This document shows, one piece after another, positions 35,746-44,909 of a DNA stretch of 64,000 bases. The DNA comes from Halosaccharopolyspora lacisalsi (GTDB lineage Bacteria > Actinomycetota > Actinomycetes > Mycobacteriales > Pseudonocardiaceae): assembly GCF_014137975.1 (NCBI RefSeq), contig NZ_JACGWZ010000008.1:1-64000 (forward strand). Direction: 5' to 3'. Numbering within the stretch: position 1 is the stretch's first letter; every line of letters begins with the position of its first letter. The position numbers were made by a program, and so were the translations under genes. The notes beneath the pieces were generated by a model. It ran no database searches, was not told where the DNA came from, and saw only the letters and a program-made list of their open reading frames with translations.

Positions 35746-38262
35746 GTGAGTGTCAGGGGCGGCGTACTCAAACTGTTCGGGCTGTGCGTGCTGGCCGGGG
35801 TCTTGGTGGCCGGCATGCTCTTCCCCGCCGTGGGCTCGCTCGGGGTGGTTTCCAAGCGGGCCGGCGACTCCGTGGACAACATCGCCGCGAAGATCGCCAA
35901 CAAGCCGCCTCCACTGGTATCGACGTTCACCGACCGCACGGGCAATCCGATCGCCTACGTCTACGCGCAGCACCGCACTCCGGTGGCTCCCGACCAGATC
36001 GCCGACACCATGAAGGCGGCCATCGTGTCGATCGAGGACCAGCGGTTCTTCGAGCACGAGGGCGTGGACTGGCCCGGAACCGTGCGCGCCTTCCTGAGCA
36101 ACCGCGTCGCCGGACACATCACCCAGGGCGCATCGACCATCACCCAGCAGTACGTCAAGAACTACCTGGTGCACGTGGTCGCCGCGGACAATCCGGTCGA
36201 ACAGGCCGACGCCACGGAACAAACCATCGCGCGCAAGCTGCGCGAGATGCGCATCGCGCTGCAGCTGGAGAAACGGCTGAGCAAGCAGCAGCTGCTCACC
36301 CGCTACCTCAACGTCGTGCCCTTCGGCAACCAGACCTTCGGGGTCGCCGCTGCCGCCCGCACCTACTTCGACGCCAAGCCCAGCGAACTCACGATCCCGC
36401 AGGCCGCGCTGTTGGCGGGCATCGTCAACAGCCCCGGTTCGCTGAACCCGGTGACCCAGCCCGCCGACGCGAAGTACCGGCGCGACCTCGTCATCGACGC
36501 GATGGCCAAGCAGCGGCGGATCACCGAGCAGACCGCTCGTGCGGCCAAGGCCTCCCCGCTGGGCGTCAAGAAACCGCTCAACGACCTGCCCAACGGATGC
36601 GCCGGAGCCGGGGCCGCCAACGGGTTCTTCTGCAAGTACGCGCTGGACTACCTGGAACGTGCCGGGTTCTCCCGGGAACAGCTCAACAAGGGCGGCTACA
36701 CCATCCGCACCACGCTGGACCAGCGGATCACGGCCGCGGCGCAGCAGGCGGCCAAGGAGAACGCGCCGCCGAAGAAGAGCGAAGGCATCATGAACGCCAT
36801 GTCGGTGGTGGAGCCCGGCAAGAAGAAGCACAAGGTCCGCGCGCTGGTCACCAACCGCGACTTCGGCAACGACGCGAGCGAGGGGCAGACCGCCTACGCC
36901 TGGCCCAGCTCGATGATCACGCACGGTGCCGGGTCGGTCTACAAGACCTTCGTCGCCGCCGCCGCCCTGGAGCAGGGCATGGGGATCTACAACACGATCC
37001 CCGCCCCGGGCAGTTACACCTCGAAGGTCTACTCGAACGGCACCGCTCCCTACACGGTGGGCAACGCCGAAGGCATCAATCCGGGCCCCAGAACGCTGCA
37101 GATGGCACTGGCGACCTCGCCGAACACCGCGTTCGTGGCGCTCCAGGAAAAGGTCGGCCTCAACGACGCCGTGGACATGGCCGTGCGGCTCGGCATGCGC
37201 AAAACCATGCTGCGCAGCAATTTCGGCGGTCAGCCACTCACACCGAACGGGTCGAACGGCCCCTCCCAGGCGAAGGCGGTCAAGCAGGGGAACTTCGGCG
37301 GCTTCACCCTGGGGTTCACCGCCACCAGCCCCCTGGAACTGTCCAACGTGGCGGCCACGCTGCACAGCGGCGGAGTGTGGTGCCCGCCCAGTCCGATCAA
37401 GAAGATCACCGATCGCCACGGCAACCTGGTGACGATCACCGAGCGGCCCTGCGAGCAGGTCGTCGACGAGAAACTGGCCAACGCCATGGTGGTCGGGATG
37501 AGCAAGGACACCGGTTCCGAGGGGACCGCGGGCGCCGCGGCGCGCGAGGTCAACTGGAGTCGTCCGACGCTGGGCAAGACCGGAACCACCGAGCGCTACC
37601 AGTCGGCGGCGTTCATCGGTTCCACCGCGCACCTGGCCGGTTCGGTGCTGACTTTCGCACCACAGGCCAATGGACAGGGGATCTGCGTCGGCAACCCGCC
37701 CCAGCTGTGCGGCGAGGGCAACATCTACGGCGGCACGGTTCCGGCGCACACGTGGATGGACGCGATGAAGCCCGTTCACGAGGGGCTGCCCGTCGTCCCC
37801 CTGCCGCCCACGACGAAGCGCTACGCCGAGGGCGGCTCGGCCGCGCAGGTCCCCAACGTGGTCGGCAAGAGCGCGAAACAGGCCGAACAAGTCCTGACCG
37901 GGGCCGGGTACGAGGTCACCAGGCAACCGGTGAACAGTTCCCGGAAGCAGGGCACGGTGACGAGCCAGTCCCCGCGTGGTTCCGCGCTGCCCGGAACGAA
38001 GGTGACGATCTCGGTGAGCACCGGCTACATCCCGCCCCCGCAGACCCGGACGAAGAAGCCGGCACCGCCCACCAGCGAACGACCGCCCTCTCGGGGCGAC
38101 CAGTCGCCGACCAGCGCACCGGGATCGACGCGGAAGCCGTCGGCGCCGCCCTCGGACACCCCGTCGGCGCCACCGTCACCGACCGAGACGGAGCAGCCGG
38201 CGCTGCAGTCGGACGCCTTCCCCGCCGATGACGAGGCCGGCATCGGCGGCCCCGAGGACTGA
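35746..38262 (+). CDS. ponA2: Bifunctional class A penicillin-binding protein with PASTA domain
   Basis: An 838-residue protein. A membrane helix lies near residues 8-30. The GT51 glycosyltransferase domain shows SIEDQRFFEHEGVDWPGT and GASTITQQYVKN. The transpeptidase domain has GAGSVYKTF (SxxK), SPNTAF (SxN) and LGKTGTTE (KTG). One PASTA domain (QVPNVVGKSAKQAEQVL) precedes a Pro/Thr/Ser-rich tail of about 70 residues. It polymerises and cross-links peptidoglycan. GTG 35746 is preferred to ATG 35737, which would overlap the -10 box. Whole order with whiB4 and metallophosphatase is as in mycobacteria. Confidence 0.93.
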   Translation: MSVRGGVLKLFGLCVLAGVLVAGMLFPAVGSLGVVSKRAGDSVDNIAAKIANKPPPLVSTFTDRTGNPIAYVYAQHRTPVAPDQIADTMKAAIVSIEDQRFFEHEGVDWPGTVRAFLSNRVAGHITQGASTITQQYVKNYLVHVVAADNPVEQADATEQTIARKLREMRIALQLEKRLSKQQLLTRYLNVVPFGNQTFGVAAAARTYFDAKPSELTIPQAALLAGIVNSPGSLNPVTQPADAKYRRDLVIDAMAKQRRITEQTARAAKASPLGVKKPLNDLPNGCAGAGAANGFFCKYALDYLERAGFSREQLNKGGYTIRTTLDQRITAAAQQAAKENAPPKKSEGIMNAMSVVEPGKKKHKVRALVTNRDFGNDASEGQTAYAWPSSMITHGAGSVYKTFVAAAALEQGMGIYNTIPAPGSYTSKVYSNGTAPYTVGNAEGINPGPRTLQMALATSPNTAFVALQEKVGLNDAVDMAVRLGMRKTMLRSNFGGQPLTPNGSNGPSQAKAVKQGNFGGFTLGFTATSPLELSNVAATLHSGGVWCPPSPIKKITDRHGNLVTITERPCEQVVDEKLANAMVVGMSKDTGSEGTAGAAAREVNWSRPTLGKTGTTERYQSAAFIGSTAHLAGSVLTFAPQANGQGICVGNPPQLCGEGNIYGGTVPAHTWMDAMKPVHEGLPVVPLPPTTKRYAEGGSAAQVPNVVGKSAKQAEQVLTGAGYEVTRQPVNSSRKQGTVTSQSPRGSALPGTKVTISVSTGYIPPPQTRTKKPAPPTSERPPSRGDQSPTSAPGSTRKPSAPPSDTPSAPPSPTETEQPALQSDAFPADDEAGIGGPED

Positions 38263-38354
38263 GACCGGGACGTTCCGCTCCTGGAGATCGCCGACGCGAC
38301 TGACTACGCTCCCGCGACGGGAAACAAGATCGGCGGGATCGGCTACACCGGAAC

Positions 38355-38804
38355 ATGAGCCAACGTTCGACGTGGGGCGCCCGAACGGCCAAGCTGCTGG
38401 CTTGGCTGTTCGGCGCCCTGCTCGTTTGCGCCACACTCGTCCTCGCCGGAATCGCCTGGTTCTTCAGCACCCTGGACGACAGGGCCGAAAGCCACAAGAA
38501 CGATGCCATACGGATGCAGCACACCAGCGCCCGAGAGGTGGGGAAGTCACTTCTCGAGCGCTCGCGGGACGGATCGCTGAGCGCCGCGGAGGCGAATCAA
38601 GCCGTGGACGAAACGGGCGGCCAACTCGCCGACCTGCGAACCCGGCCCGACGGAGCGGCACTGATCACCCGCTTCGACAGCACCATACCGGGCGTCCTGG
38701 GAGGAAGCGTCGGTGTCACGACCTGCTTTCGCATAGACGTGTCCGGAATCGCCGACGATCCCGTCGGTCACGTTTCCCGACTCGACGAGTGCCCCCGGGA
38801 ATGA
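38355..38804 (+). CDS. Unknown small membrane-anchored protein
   Basis: A 149-residue protein with one membrane helix (residues about 13-36, LLAWLFGALLVCATLVLAGIAWFF) and an outside domain containing two cysteines (TTCFRID and DECPRE) that could form a disulfide. No recognised family. Base composition is slightly less GC-rich than the neighbours. The ribosome binding site is weak, so the start is uncertain. It lies between ponA2 and the siderophore-interacting gene. Confidence 0.5.
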   Translation: MSQRSTWGARTAKLLAWLFGALLVCATLVLAGIAWFFSTLDDRAESHKNDAIRMQHTSAREVGKSLLERSRDGSLSAAEANQAVDETGGQLADLRTRPDGAALITRFDSTIPGVLGGSVGVTTCFRIDVSGIADDPVGHVSRLDECPRE

Positions 38805-38962
38805 CGGCGACGCGGACTTCAACAACCGCACAGGATGGCCACGGCACGCCGACAACGCCGATCGCGGACCGGCGAGCCGCCGGGGACGCGCGGTCGTGGG
38901 AGCGACCGCCACGCTCCCGTACCGCGCCACGGTCGACCGGACACCACCTAGACTCGGGAACC

Positions 38963-39739
38963 GTGACGAGCACGCACCCGGATTCGCGTCACGCGCGCTC
39001 CCGCTACCGGCTGCTGGAGGTGCGCTCCACCGAGCGGATCACTCCACGCGTGGTGCGGGTGACCCTCGGCGGTGACGAGCTGGCCGACTTCGTCGACAAC
39101 GGCACCGACCAGCGCGTCAAGCTCTGCCTGCCGCGGCCGGGGCAGCCGACCCCGCTGGGGCGCAGCAGGGCGGAGGTGTTCGCGCTGCCCCGCGAACAGC
39201 AGCCTCTCCAGCGCACCTACACCGTGCGCCGGTTCGACCCGCGGCGCCGCGAGCTCGTGGTCGACCTCGTGGCGCACGAGCACGGCGGCCCGGGAGCGGC
39301 CTGGACCGAGCGGGTACGGGCCGGTGACCAGGTCGTGGCGGTCGGCCCGAGCCCGTCCTACGCTCCGCCTCCGGACGCGAACCCGCTGGTGCTGGTGGGC
39401 GACGACACCGCCCTGCCCGCGATCGCCGCGACACTGGAGGCGCTGCCCGCCACCGCCTCCGCGCGCGTCTTCGCCGAGGTCGCCGACGCCGCCGAGCGCC
39501 AGCGGATCGAGACCGCGGCCGAGGTGGAGTGGACCTGGCTGCACCGCGACGGCACACCGGCGGGAACGTCCACCCTGCTCGCAGAGACCGTGCGCGCCGC
39601 CGACCTCGGCCCCCACCCGCACGTGTGGATCGGGGCGGAGGCGGCGACGGTCCGCGACCTGCACGAGCACTTCCGCGGCGAGCACGGGCTCGAACGCTCC
39701 CGCGTGCACGCCCTCGCCTACTGGCGCCGCACCGGCTGA
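38963..39739 (+). CDS. Siderophore-interacting / FAD-binding ferric reductase family protein
   Basis: A 258-residue SIP-family protein. The FAD-binding barrel has LQRTYTVRRFDPRRRELVVD (the RxYTxR flavin motif) and HEHGGPGAAWTERVRAGD. The C-terminal NAD(P)H-type domain begins VLVGDDTALPAIAATLEAL. These cytoplasmic flavoproteins reduce ferric siderophores. GTG 38963 follows TAGACT (38949-38954) by 8 nt; in-frame sequence upstream is non-coding-like. No siderophore genes are adjacent. Confidence 0.88.
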   Translation: MTSTHPDSRHARSRYRLLEVRSTERITPRVVRVTLGGDELADFVDNGTDQRVKLCLPRPGQPTPLGRSRAEVFALPREQQPLQRTYTVRRFDPRRRELVVDLVAHEHGGPGAAWTERVRAGDQVVAVGPSPSYAPPPDANPLVLVGDDTALPAIAATLEALPATASARVFAEVADAAERQRIETAAEVEWTWLHRDGTPAGTSTLLAETVRAADLGPHPHVWIGAEAATVRDLHEHFRGEHGLERSRVHALAYWRRTG

Positions 39740-39859
39740 TTCGGTGCCCGCACGGATCAGGCGATCACCTGCTCGCCGGCACCGTTCGTCCGGCAAGCGG
39801 CGAAGCCGCTTGCCCGAGCACGCGAGCCGACCCGCGACGCAGGCCGATCCACGATCCGC

Positions 39860-40330
39860 TCAGCCGGCCAGTTCGGACTTGACCACGGCCGCTACTCGGC
39901 CCCCTTCTGCCCGGCCCGCGACCTTGGCGTTGACCACCTTCATCACCTGTCCCATCTGCTTCTGCCCCGGCTGCTGCCCGTTCTCGTCGGCGACCTCCGA
40001 AACGGACTCGCGCACGAGCCGCAGCAGTTCCCCGTCGTCGAGCTGGGCGGGCAGGTAGCGACGCAGGACCTCGCCCTCGGCCCGTTCGGCGGCGGCCTGC
40101 TCGGGTCGCCCGGCGGACTCGAACGCCGCCGCCGACTCGTCGCGCTTCTTGGCCTCCTTGGACAGCACGCGCCGCACCTCCTCGTCGGTGAGCTCGCGCG
40201 CCTGCTTTCCGGACACCTCCTCGGTGCCCACGGCACTCAGCGCCATCCGCAGGACGCTGGTGACGGCGGTGTCGCGTTCCTTGATCGCCGCGGTGAGGTC
40301 CGCCCGCAGCTTGTCCTTGAGTTCGGCCAT
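39860..40330 (-). CDS. GatB/YqeY-domain protein
   Basis: A 156-residue YqeY family protein: LKDKLRADLTAAIKERDTAVTSVLRM at the start, LRRYLPAQLDDGELLRLV, and the end block GQVMKVVNAKVAGRAEGGRVAAVVKSEL. The fold matches the tail domain of GatB that contacts tRNA; free-standing members have unclear function, perhaps tRNA-related. ATG 40330 is preceded at 7 nt by GATAAT, a likely leaderless start. Divergent from the metallophosphatase. Confidence 0.88.
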   Translation of the reverse strand: MAELKDKLRADLTAAIKERDTAVTSVLRMALSAVGTEEVSGKQARELTDEEVRRVLSKEAKKRDESAAAFESAGRPEQAAAERAEGEVLRRYLPAQLDDGELLRLVRESVSEVADENGQQPGQKQMGQVMKVVNAKVAGRAEGGRVAAVVKSELAG

Positions 40331-40408
40331 GCGCACGATTATCCCCGATGCCGCGACCGGTTTCGGGTCGATCCGCCGCCACGCGGGAACGTCCGTAAGG
40401 TGGATGGT

Positions 40409-41371
40409 GTGAACACCCTCGGCCGTACCCTGTTTGCCCTGGGCGCGCTCGGCACCGCGACGGCCGGTTACTCGGCCGGAATCGAACGCCTGAACTTCAC
40501 GCTGCGCCACACCACGCTGCCGGTACTTCCCCCCGACAGTGCCCGACTGCGGATCCTGCACGTCTCCGATCTGCACATGACGCCGAACCAGCGGTCCAAA
40601 CAGCGCTGGGTGGCCGCCCTGGACGAGCTCGCGCCGGATCTGGTGGTCAACACCGGCGACAACCTCGCCCATCCCAAGGCGGTGCCGGCGGCGTTGCGCG
40701 CGCTCGGACCGCTGCTCGACCGTCCCGGCCTGTTCGTGTTCGGCAGCAACGACTACTACGCCCCCAAGCCGAAGAACCCGGCCCGCTACCTGTTGCCGCC
40801 GTCGAAGACCAAGCGGATCAGCGGTACCCCGCTGCCGTGGGGCGACCTGCGTGCCGCGATGACCGAGCACGGCTGGCTCGACCTGACGCACCAGCGGCGG
40901 GAGCTCACCGTGGCGGGAACGCCCGTGCACGCGGCGGGTCTGGACGATCCGCACCTCAAGCGCGACAGGTACTCCCGGATCGCGGGAGCGCCTCCGGAGG
41001 AGGCCCGGCTGAGCCTCGGTGTGTCGCACTCACCGGAACCGCGCGTCCTGGACTCCTTCGCCGCCGACGGCTACGACCTGGTACTGGCCGGGCACACCCA
41101 CGGCGGACAGCTCCGCGTGCCGGGCTACGGCGCCCTGGTCACCAACTGCGAGCTGGACCGCGAGCGCGCGCGCGGCGCGTCCACCTGGGGCGAGCACACG
41201 CATCTGCACGTCTCGGCCGGGCTCGGGACCTCCCCGTACGCGCCGGTGCGGTTCGCGTGTCCCCCCGAGGCCACGTTGTTGACCCTGGTCCCGCGCCCGC
41301 AGGACCCCTCCCGAGCGGCGAGCGAGTCTTCGGGAGGGACCCCTTTCGGAGCCGGCACACCTATCAGCTAG
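40409..41371 (+). CDS. Metallophosphoesterase (Rv3683 type)
   Basis: A 320-residue protein with an N-terminal membrane or signal helix (residues 2-22) and a calcineurin-like phosphoesterase domain. Metal motifs: RILHVSDLHMTPNQ, VVNTGDNLAH, VFGSNDYY and AGHTHGGQLRVPGYG. The YkuE/LpxH-like group acts on phospholipid or nucleotide substrates; here unknown. GTG 40409 is chosen because TAAGGT (40396-40401) lies 7 nt before it; GTG 40400 overlaps that hexamer. It ends 49 bp before tRNA-Pro. Confidence 0.85.
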   Translation: MNTLGRTLFALGALGTATAGYSAGIERLNFTLRHTTLPVLPPDSARLRILHVSDLHMTPNQRSKQRWVAALDELAPDLVVNTGDNLAHPKAVPAALRALGPLLDRPGLFVFGSNDYYAPKPKNPARYLLPPSKTKRISGTPLPWGDLRAAMTEHGWLDLTHQRRELTVAGTPVHAAGLDDPHLKRDRYSRIAGAPPEEARLSLGVSHSPEPRVLDSFAADGYDLVLAGHTHGGQLRVPGYGALVTNCELDRERARGASTWGEHTHLHVSAGLGTSPYAPVRFACPPEATLLTLVPRPQDPSRAASESSGGTPFGAGTPIS

Positions 41372-41420
41372 ACTTTGCAGCGGCGGTGAACGAGCACCCG
41401 ACACACCGCCGCGAACACCT

Positions 41421-41494
41421 CGGGGTGTAGCGCAGTTTGGGAGCGCGCCTCGTTCGGGTCGAGGAGGTCGTGGGTTCAAATCCCGCCACCCCGA
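41421..41494 (+). tRNA. tRNA-Pro (anticodon CGG)
   Basis: Cloverleaf visible: acceptor CGGGGTG/CACCCCG, D arm GCGC/GCGC, anticodon arm CCTCG-TTCGGGT-CGAGG with anticodon CGG, T arm GTGGG-TTCAAAT-CCCGC. Discriminator A at 41494; 3' CCA is not encoded. A tRNA-Pro (proX region) follows Rv3683 in mycobacteria as I recall. Confidence 0.95.
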
Positions 41495-41500
41495 CAACAT

Positions 41501-41540
41501 CAGGACCCGGCCGCCGTAGCCACGGTGGCCGGGTCCTGTT
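41501..41540 (+). terminator. Intrinsic terminator after tRNA-Pro
   Basis: Perfect 12-bp arms CAGGACCCGGCC/GGCCGGGTCCTG followed by TTTC. Confidence 0.75.
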
Positions 41541-41610
41541 TCGTCGGTGGGGTTGGGCGGTCGTCCCGAACACCACCCAACCCGCACGTGCACATCCTCA
41601 CCTCATCGGG

Positions 41611-42678
41611 TCACGCCTCCGACTCGGACTGCTGGGGCGAATCGACCGCACCGGCCAGTCGGGCGGTCACGGCGTCGACCACCGCCTCGTGCTGGGCACT
41701 GTCGGCCCCCAGCGCCTCGGTGACCGCTTCGGAGATCACCGGCCGCAGCGCCCCGTCCACGCTGGCGCGATCCACTCCCCCACCCGCTCCGAGCTGCGCG
41801 GCCGTGCGGGCCGGGAGCTGGTAGACGACACCGTTGGTGTCGCGGATCGCGTCGGTCAACGGCACCAGGGTCTCCGACCCCCCGGGAACCCGCGACGGCC
41901 GTGGCTCGTGCATCGAGGTGTGCAGGTCGAGCAGCATGGCCACGACCGTTCGGGGCCCCAGAGCGGTTCCCCACCCGGCGATCTGCCCCTCGGAGCCGCG
42001 CGGCCCGAGCAGTTCGTGCTCGATGCGGCGCAGCATCGCGTCCTGTTCCGGCGTCATGTCGGCTTCTCCTAACAGCTGCGCGAGTTCTTCGGTGGTGCCC
42101 TTGTACGCGTTCGCGTCGACGGGCTGCTGTCCCGCTATGGTCGCCTTGCTGGTGAATTGCAGTACGGCCACGTGACCACCGCCGTAGCCGTTCCAGTAGT
42201 GCTCGGGGACGCGCTGGTAGATCTCCGAGGCGTAACCGGGATCGTTGTCCGGATAGCGTGACTTCCACAGTGGCGGGAAACCGCTCAGGTCCGGCGAGCC
42301 GATCTGCTCCCAGTACCACGGCGGCAAGTACAGCAGCGGCATCGAGTAACCGGCCGCGCGCAATCGCCCCATGATGTCGGCCGTCAGGGCGGTGTCACCG
42401 CTGTCGGCCTCGACGTCGAGGATCACCGGTACGTCGGTGGGGACGACCGCGCTGATGTTGTCCACCTGGGCCTGAGCGCCGTCGGACCCCTGCTGGTAGT
42501 GGTAGGCGGCCACCAACAGGCCCGCTGCTCTGGCGCTGTCCAGATTCGCGGCGAATCGGGAATCCACGAATCCCGAGCCCTGGGTGGCCTTCATGAACAC
42601 GAATTCGAACGATTCCGCCTTGGCGCGGTGCATGTCGAACGTGCCCTGGTGGTGCGAGATGTCGGTACCGAAAATCAT
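41611..42678 (-). CDS. GH25 muramidase, phage-endolysin-like
   Basis: A 355-residue protein starting at ATG 42678 (GGAG five bases upstream). Residues about 1-205 are a GH25 lysozyme domain: DISHHQGTFDM at the start, FMKATQGSGFVD, and the catalytic acid region PVILDVEADSGD. Residues about 235-355 are a helical tail (MTPEQDAMLRRIEHELLGPRG) like those of actinophage lysins. There is no signal peptide, as expected for a holin-released phage enzyme. It lies next to tRNA-Pro, a common phage integration site, but no integrase or other phage genes are seen. It could be a prophage remnant or a domesticated lysin. Confidence 0.8.
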   Translation of the reverse strand: MIFGTDISHHQGTFDMHRAKAESFEFVFMKATQGSGFVDSRFAANLDSARAAGLLVAAYHYQQGSDGAQAQVDNISAVVPTDVPVILDVEADSGDTALTADIMGRLRAAGYSMPLLYLPPWYWEQIGSPDLSGFPPLWKSRYPDNDPGYASEIYQRVPEHYWNGYGGGHVAVLQFTSKATIAGQQPVDANAYKGTTEELAQLLGEADMTPEQDAMLRRIEHELLGPRGSEGQIAGWGTALGPRTVVAMLLDLHTSMHEPRPSRVPGGSETLVPLTDAIRDTNGVVYQLPARTAAQLGAGGGVDRASVDGALRPVISEAVTEALGADSAQHEAVVDAVTARLAGAVDSPQQSESEA

Positions 42679-42921
42679 CACTGCTCCGCGGGTGCTGCCG
42701 GGCGGTCGTGAAGCGAATACCTCCCCCGGTGGCGGTCCGGCCCTCGAAGTGCGAAGCCGGGTCTGACTCCTTCCACTGGCGCAGTGGAATAACCCGATCA
42801 TCCCCGTCGCCACAGCGACGATCAATCATCCATCCGTATTCATTTGCGCTGACCCGTGCGAGTGAATTGTCCTGGTCCCCGGTTCCCCGCGCCCGCACGG
42901 CGTCGGGCAGGATCGAGCGGT

Positions 42922-44757
42922 GTGAGCACCTACCCCAGCGCCAGCATCCCGGAGACGTTGTTCGACGACGAACGTGAGGCACGGTGGCGAGCACGCTTCA
43001 GCGCTCCTCGCGTGTCGCTGCCCGACTGGGCGCGGGACGTGCCGCGGCACAGCCTGTACGTCTCCAACGCCACCGGGACCTGGGAACTGTACGCGTGGGA
43101 CCGCGCGGCCGAGGAGCACCGGCAGGTCACCGACCGCCCGAACGGAACGTTCCACGGCACGCTCTCGGCCGACGGGGAACGGATCTGGTGGTTCGACGAC
43201 ACCGACGGCGACGAGTTCGGCAGCTGGGTCGCCGAGCCCTTCACCAAGCACGACACGTCGCCCGTTCCGGCGATGCCCGGCACCCACCCCGGCTACCCGG
43301 CCGGACTGGAACCGGGTGCGCGCGTGACCGCGCTGGGCATGTCCACCGATGACGGCCTGACCGTGTGGATCTCCCGCGACGGCGGCTCCCCCGAGGTCGT
43401 CTACCAGCACGAGCAGGACGGCGGCCTGGCCGCGCTGTCCCGCGACGAGAACCTGCTCGTGATCATGCACTCCGAGCACGGCGACAGCCGGCACCCGGCG
43501 CTGCGCGTGCTGCGGCAGGACGGTTCGGCTCTCGCGGAGAAGTGGGACGGTCCGGGCAAGGGACTGGACGCGCTGGAGTTCGCCCCGGTGCCCGGGGACC
43601 CCCGGCTGCTGGTCTCGCACGAGCGCAGGGACCGCGAGGAACTGCTGATCTGGGACGTCGAGTCCGATGCCGAGACAGAACTCGACCTGGGCCTTCCCGG
43701 CGAGGTCTCGGCCGAGTGGTACCCGGACGGCCGGGCGCTGCTGATCGCCCACACCCATCGGGCACGCACCACGATGCACCGCTACGACATCGCTTCCGGG
43801 CGGCTCACCGACCTGCCGACCTCGGCGGGCACCGTCGGCAACGCCTCGGTGCGGCCGGACCACTCCGTGGAGTACTCCTGGTCGTCCGCCGCCACGCCGC
43901 CGCTGGTGCGCGTGCTGACCGCCGACGACGAGGACCGCGTGCTGCTCACCGCGGCCGGGCACCGCGCTCCCGGATCGTCACCGGTCGAGGACGTGTTCGT
44001 CGAGAACCCCCACGGACCGAACGACACCGTGCACGCGCTGCTCTCCCGACCCGCCGAGGCCGGCGACGGCCCGCTGCCGACCGTGTTCAGCCTGCACGGC
44101 GGGCCGCACGCCGCCGACGAGGACCGCTTCTCGTCCTACCGCGCGACGTGGCTGGAGGCCGGCTTCGCCGTGGTGGAGGTCAACTACCGGGGCTCCACGG
44201 GCTACGGCTCGGCGTGGCGCGACGCCATCGAGGGACGGCCGGGGCTGACCGAGCTCGACGACGTCGCCCGCGTCCAGGACTGGGCCGTCGAGCAGGGGCT
44301 GACCACCCCCGAGCTCAGCGTGGTCGCCGGTGCCTCGTGGGGCGGATACCTGACGCTGCTCGCCCTCGGTACCCAGCCGCAGCGCTGGGCCGGAGGTGTC
44401 GCGGGCGTACCGGTCGCCGACTACGCGTCGGCATACGCCGACGAGATGGAACCGTTGCGCGCCTACGACCGCGCCCTGTTCGGCGGTTCCCCGGACGAGA
44501 TCCCGGAGGTCTACCGGGAGTGCTCACCGCTGACCTACGTCGATCGGGTGCGCGCTCCGCTGCTGGTGCTGGCCGGGGACAACGATCCGCGGTGCCCGCT
44601 GCAGCAGATCCTGAACTACCTCGACCGCCTGCAGCAGCGGGAGGTTCCGTTCGAGTTCTACCGCTACGACGCCGGGCACGGTTCGCTGGTGATCGCCGAG
44701 ACGCTGCGGCAGGTCGCCACGGAGATCCACTTCGCCCGCCGCGCCGTCGGGATCTAG
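42922..44757 (+). CDS. S9-family prolyl-oligopeptidase-like serine peptidase
   Basis: A 611-residue protein: N-terminal beta-propeller (residues about 25-340) with repeated WD-like blades, then an alpha/beta-hydrolase domain. Catalytic triad: Ser in GASWGGYLTLL near residue 474, Asp in GDNDPRCPLQQ, His in DAGHGSLV near 590. S9 peptidases (DPP-IV/acylaminoacyl-peptidase group) cleave short peptides. No signal peptide, so cytoplasmic. GTG 42922 begins the conserved part; ribosome binding site is weak, and an in-frame start at 42856 is possible. Confidence 0.87.
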   Translation: MSTYPSASIPETLFDDEREARWRARFSAPRVSLPDWARDVPRHSLYVSNATGTWELYAWDRAAEEHRQVTDRPNGTFHGTLSADGERIWWFDDTDGDEFGSWVAEPFTKHDTSPVPAMPGTHPGYPAGLEPGARVTALGMSTDDGLTVWISRDGGSPEVVYQHEQDGGLAALSRDENLLVIMHSEHGDSRHPALRVLRQDGSALAEKWDGPGKGLDALEFAPVPGDPRLLVSHERRDREELLIWDVESDAETELDLGLPGEVSAEWYPDGRALLIAHTHRARTTMHRYDIASGRLTDLPTSAGTVGNASVRPDHSVEYSWSSAATPPLVRVLTADDEDRVLLTAAGHRAPGSSPVEDVFVENPHGPNDTVHALLSRPAEAGDGPLPTVFSLHGGPHAADEDRFSSYRATWLEAGFAVVEVNYRGSTGYGSAWRDAIEGRPGLTELDDVARVQDWAVEQGLTTPELSVVAGASWGGYLTLLALGTQPQRWAGGVAGVPVADYASAYADEMEPLRAYDRALFGGSPDEIPEVYRECSPLTYVDRVRAPLLVLAGDNDPRCPLQQILNYLDRLQQREVPFEFYRYDAGHGSLVIAETLRQVATEIHFARRAVGI

Positions 44758-44768
44758 GCCTCGGCGAA

Positions 44769-44833
44769 GCCGACCGGTCACGCGGTCGGCGTTGACCACC
44801 GCCCGTTGCCGGGGCGTGTCCCGGCAACGGGCG
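44769..44833. terminator. Two tandem hairpins after the S9 peptidase
   Basis: GCCGACCG/CGGTCGGC (44769-44790) and 13-bp arms CGCCCGTTGCCGG/CCGGCAACGGGCG with an 8-nt loop (44800-44833). Probable transcription terminator. Confidence 0.55.
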
Positions 44834-44909
44834 TCGGCGGTGTGGCGTCCGGACTATGAGACCGGTTACCGAGCGGAATATCCGGCCACCGCACGCGGTC
44901 GATACGAGT

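Noticed and set aside
35680-37926. 748-codon antisense frame over ponA2
   Set aside because: Shadow of ponA2 with repetitive Gly/Val/Arg composition; no ribosome binding site or motif.
35712-38231. 839-codon frame overlapping ponA2 on the same strand
   Set aside because: Arg/Ala/Gly-rich, no domain, and ponA2 in the other frame has all PBP motifs.
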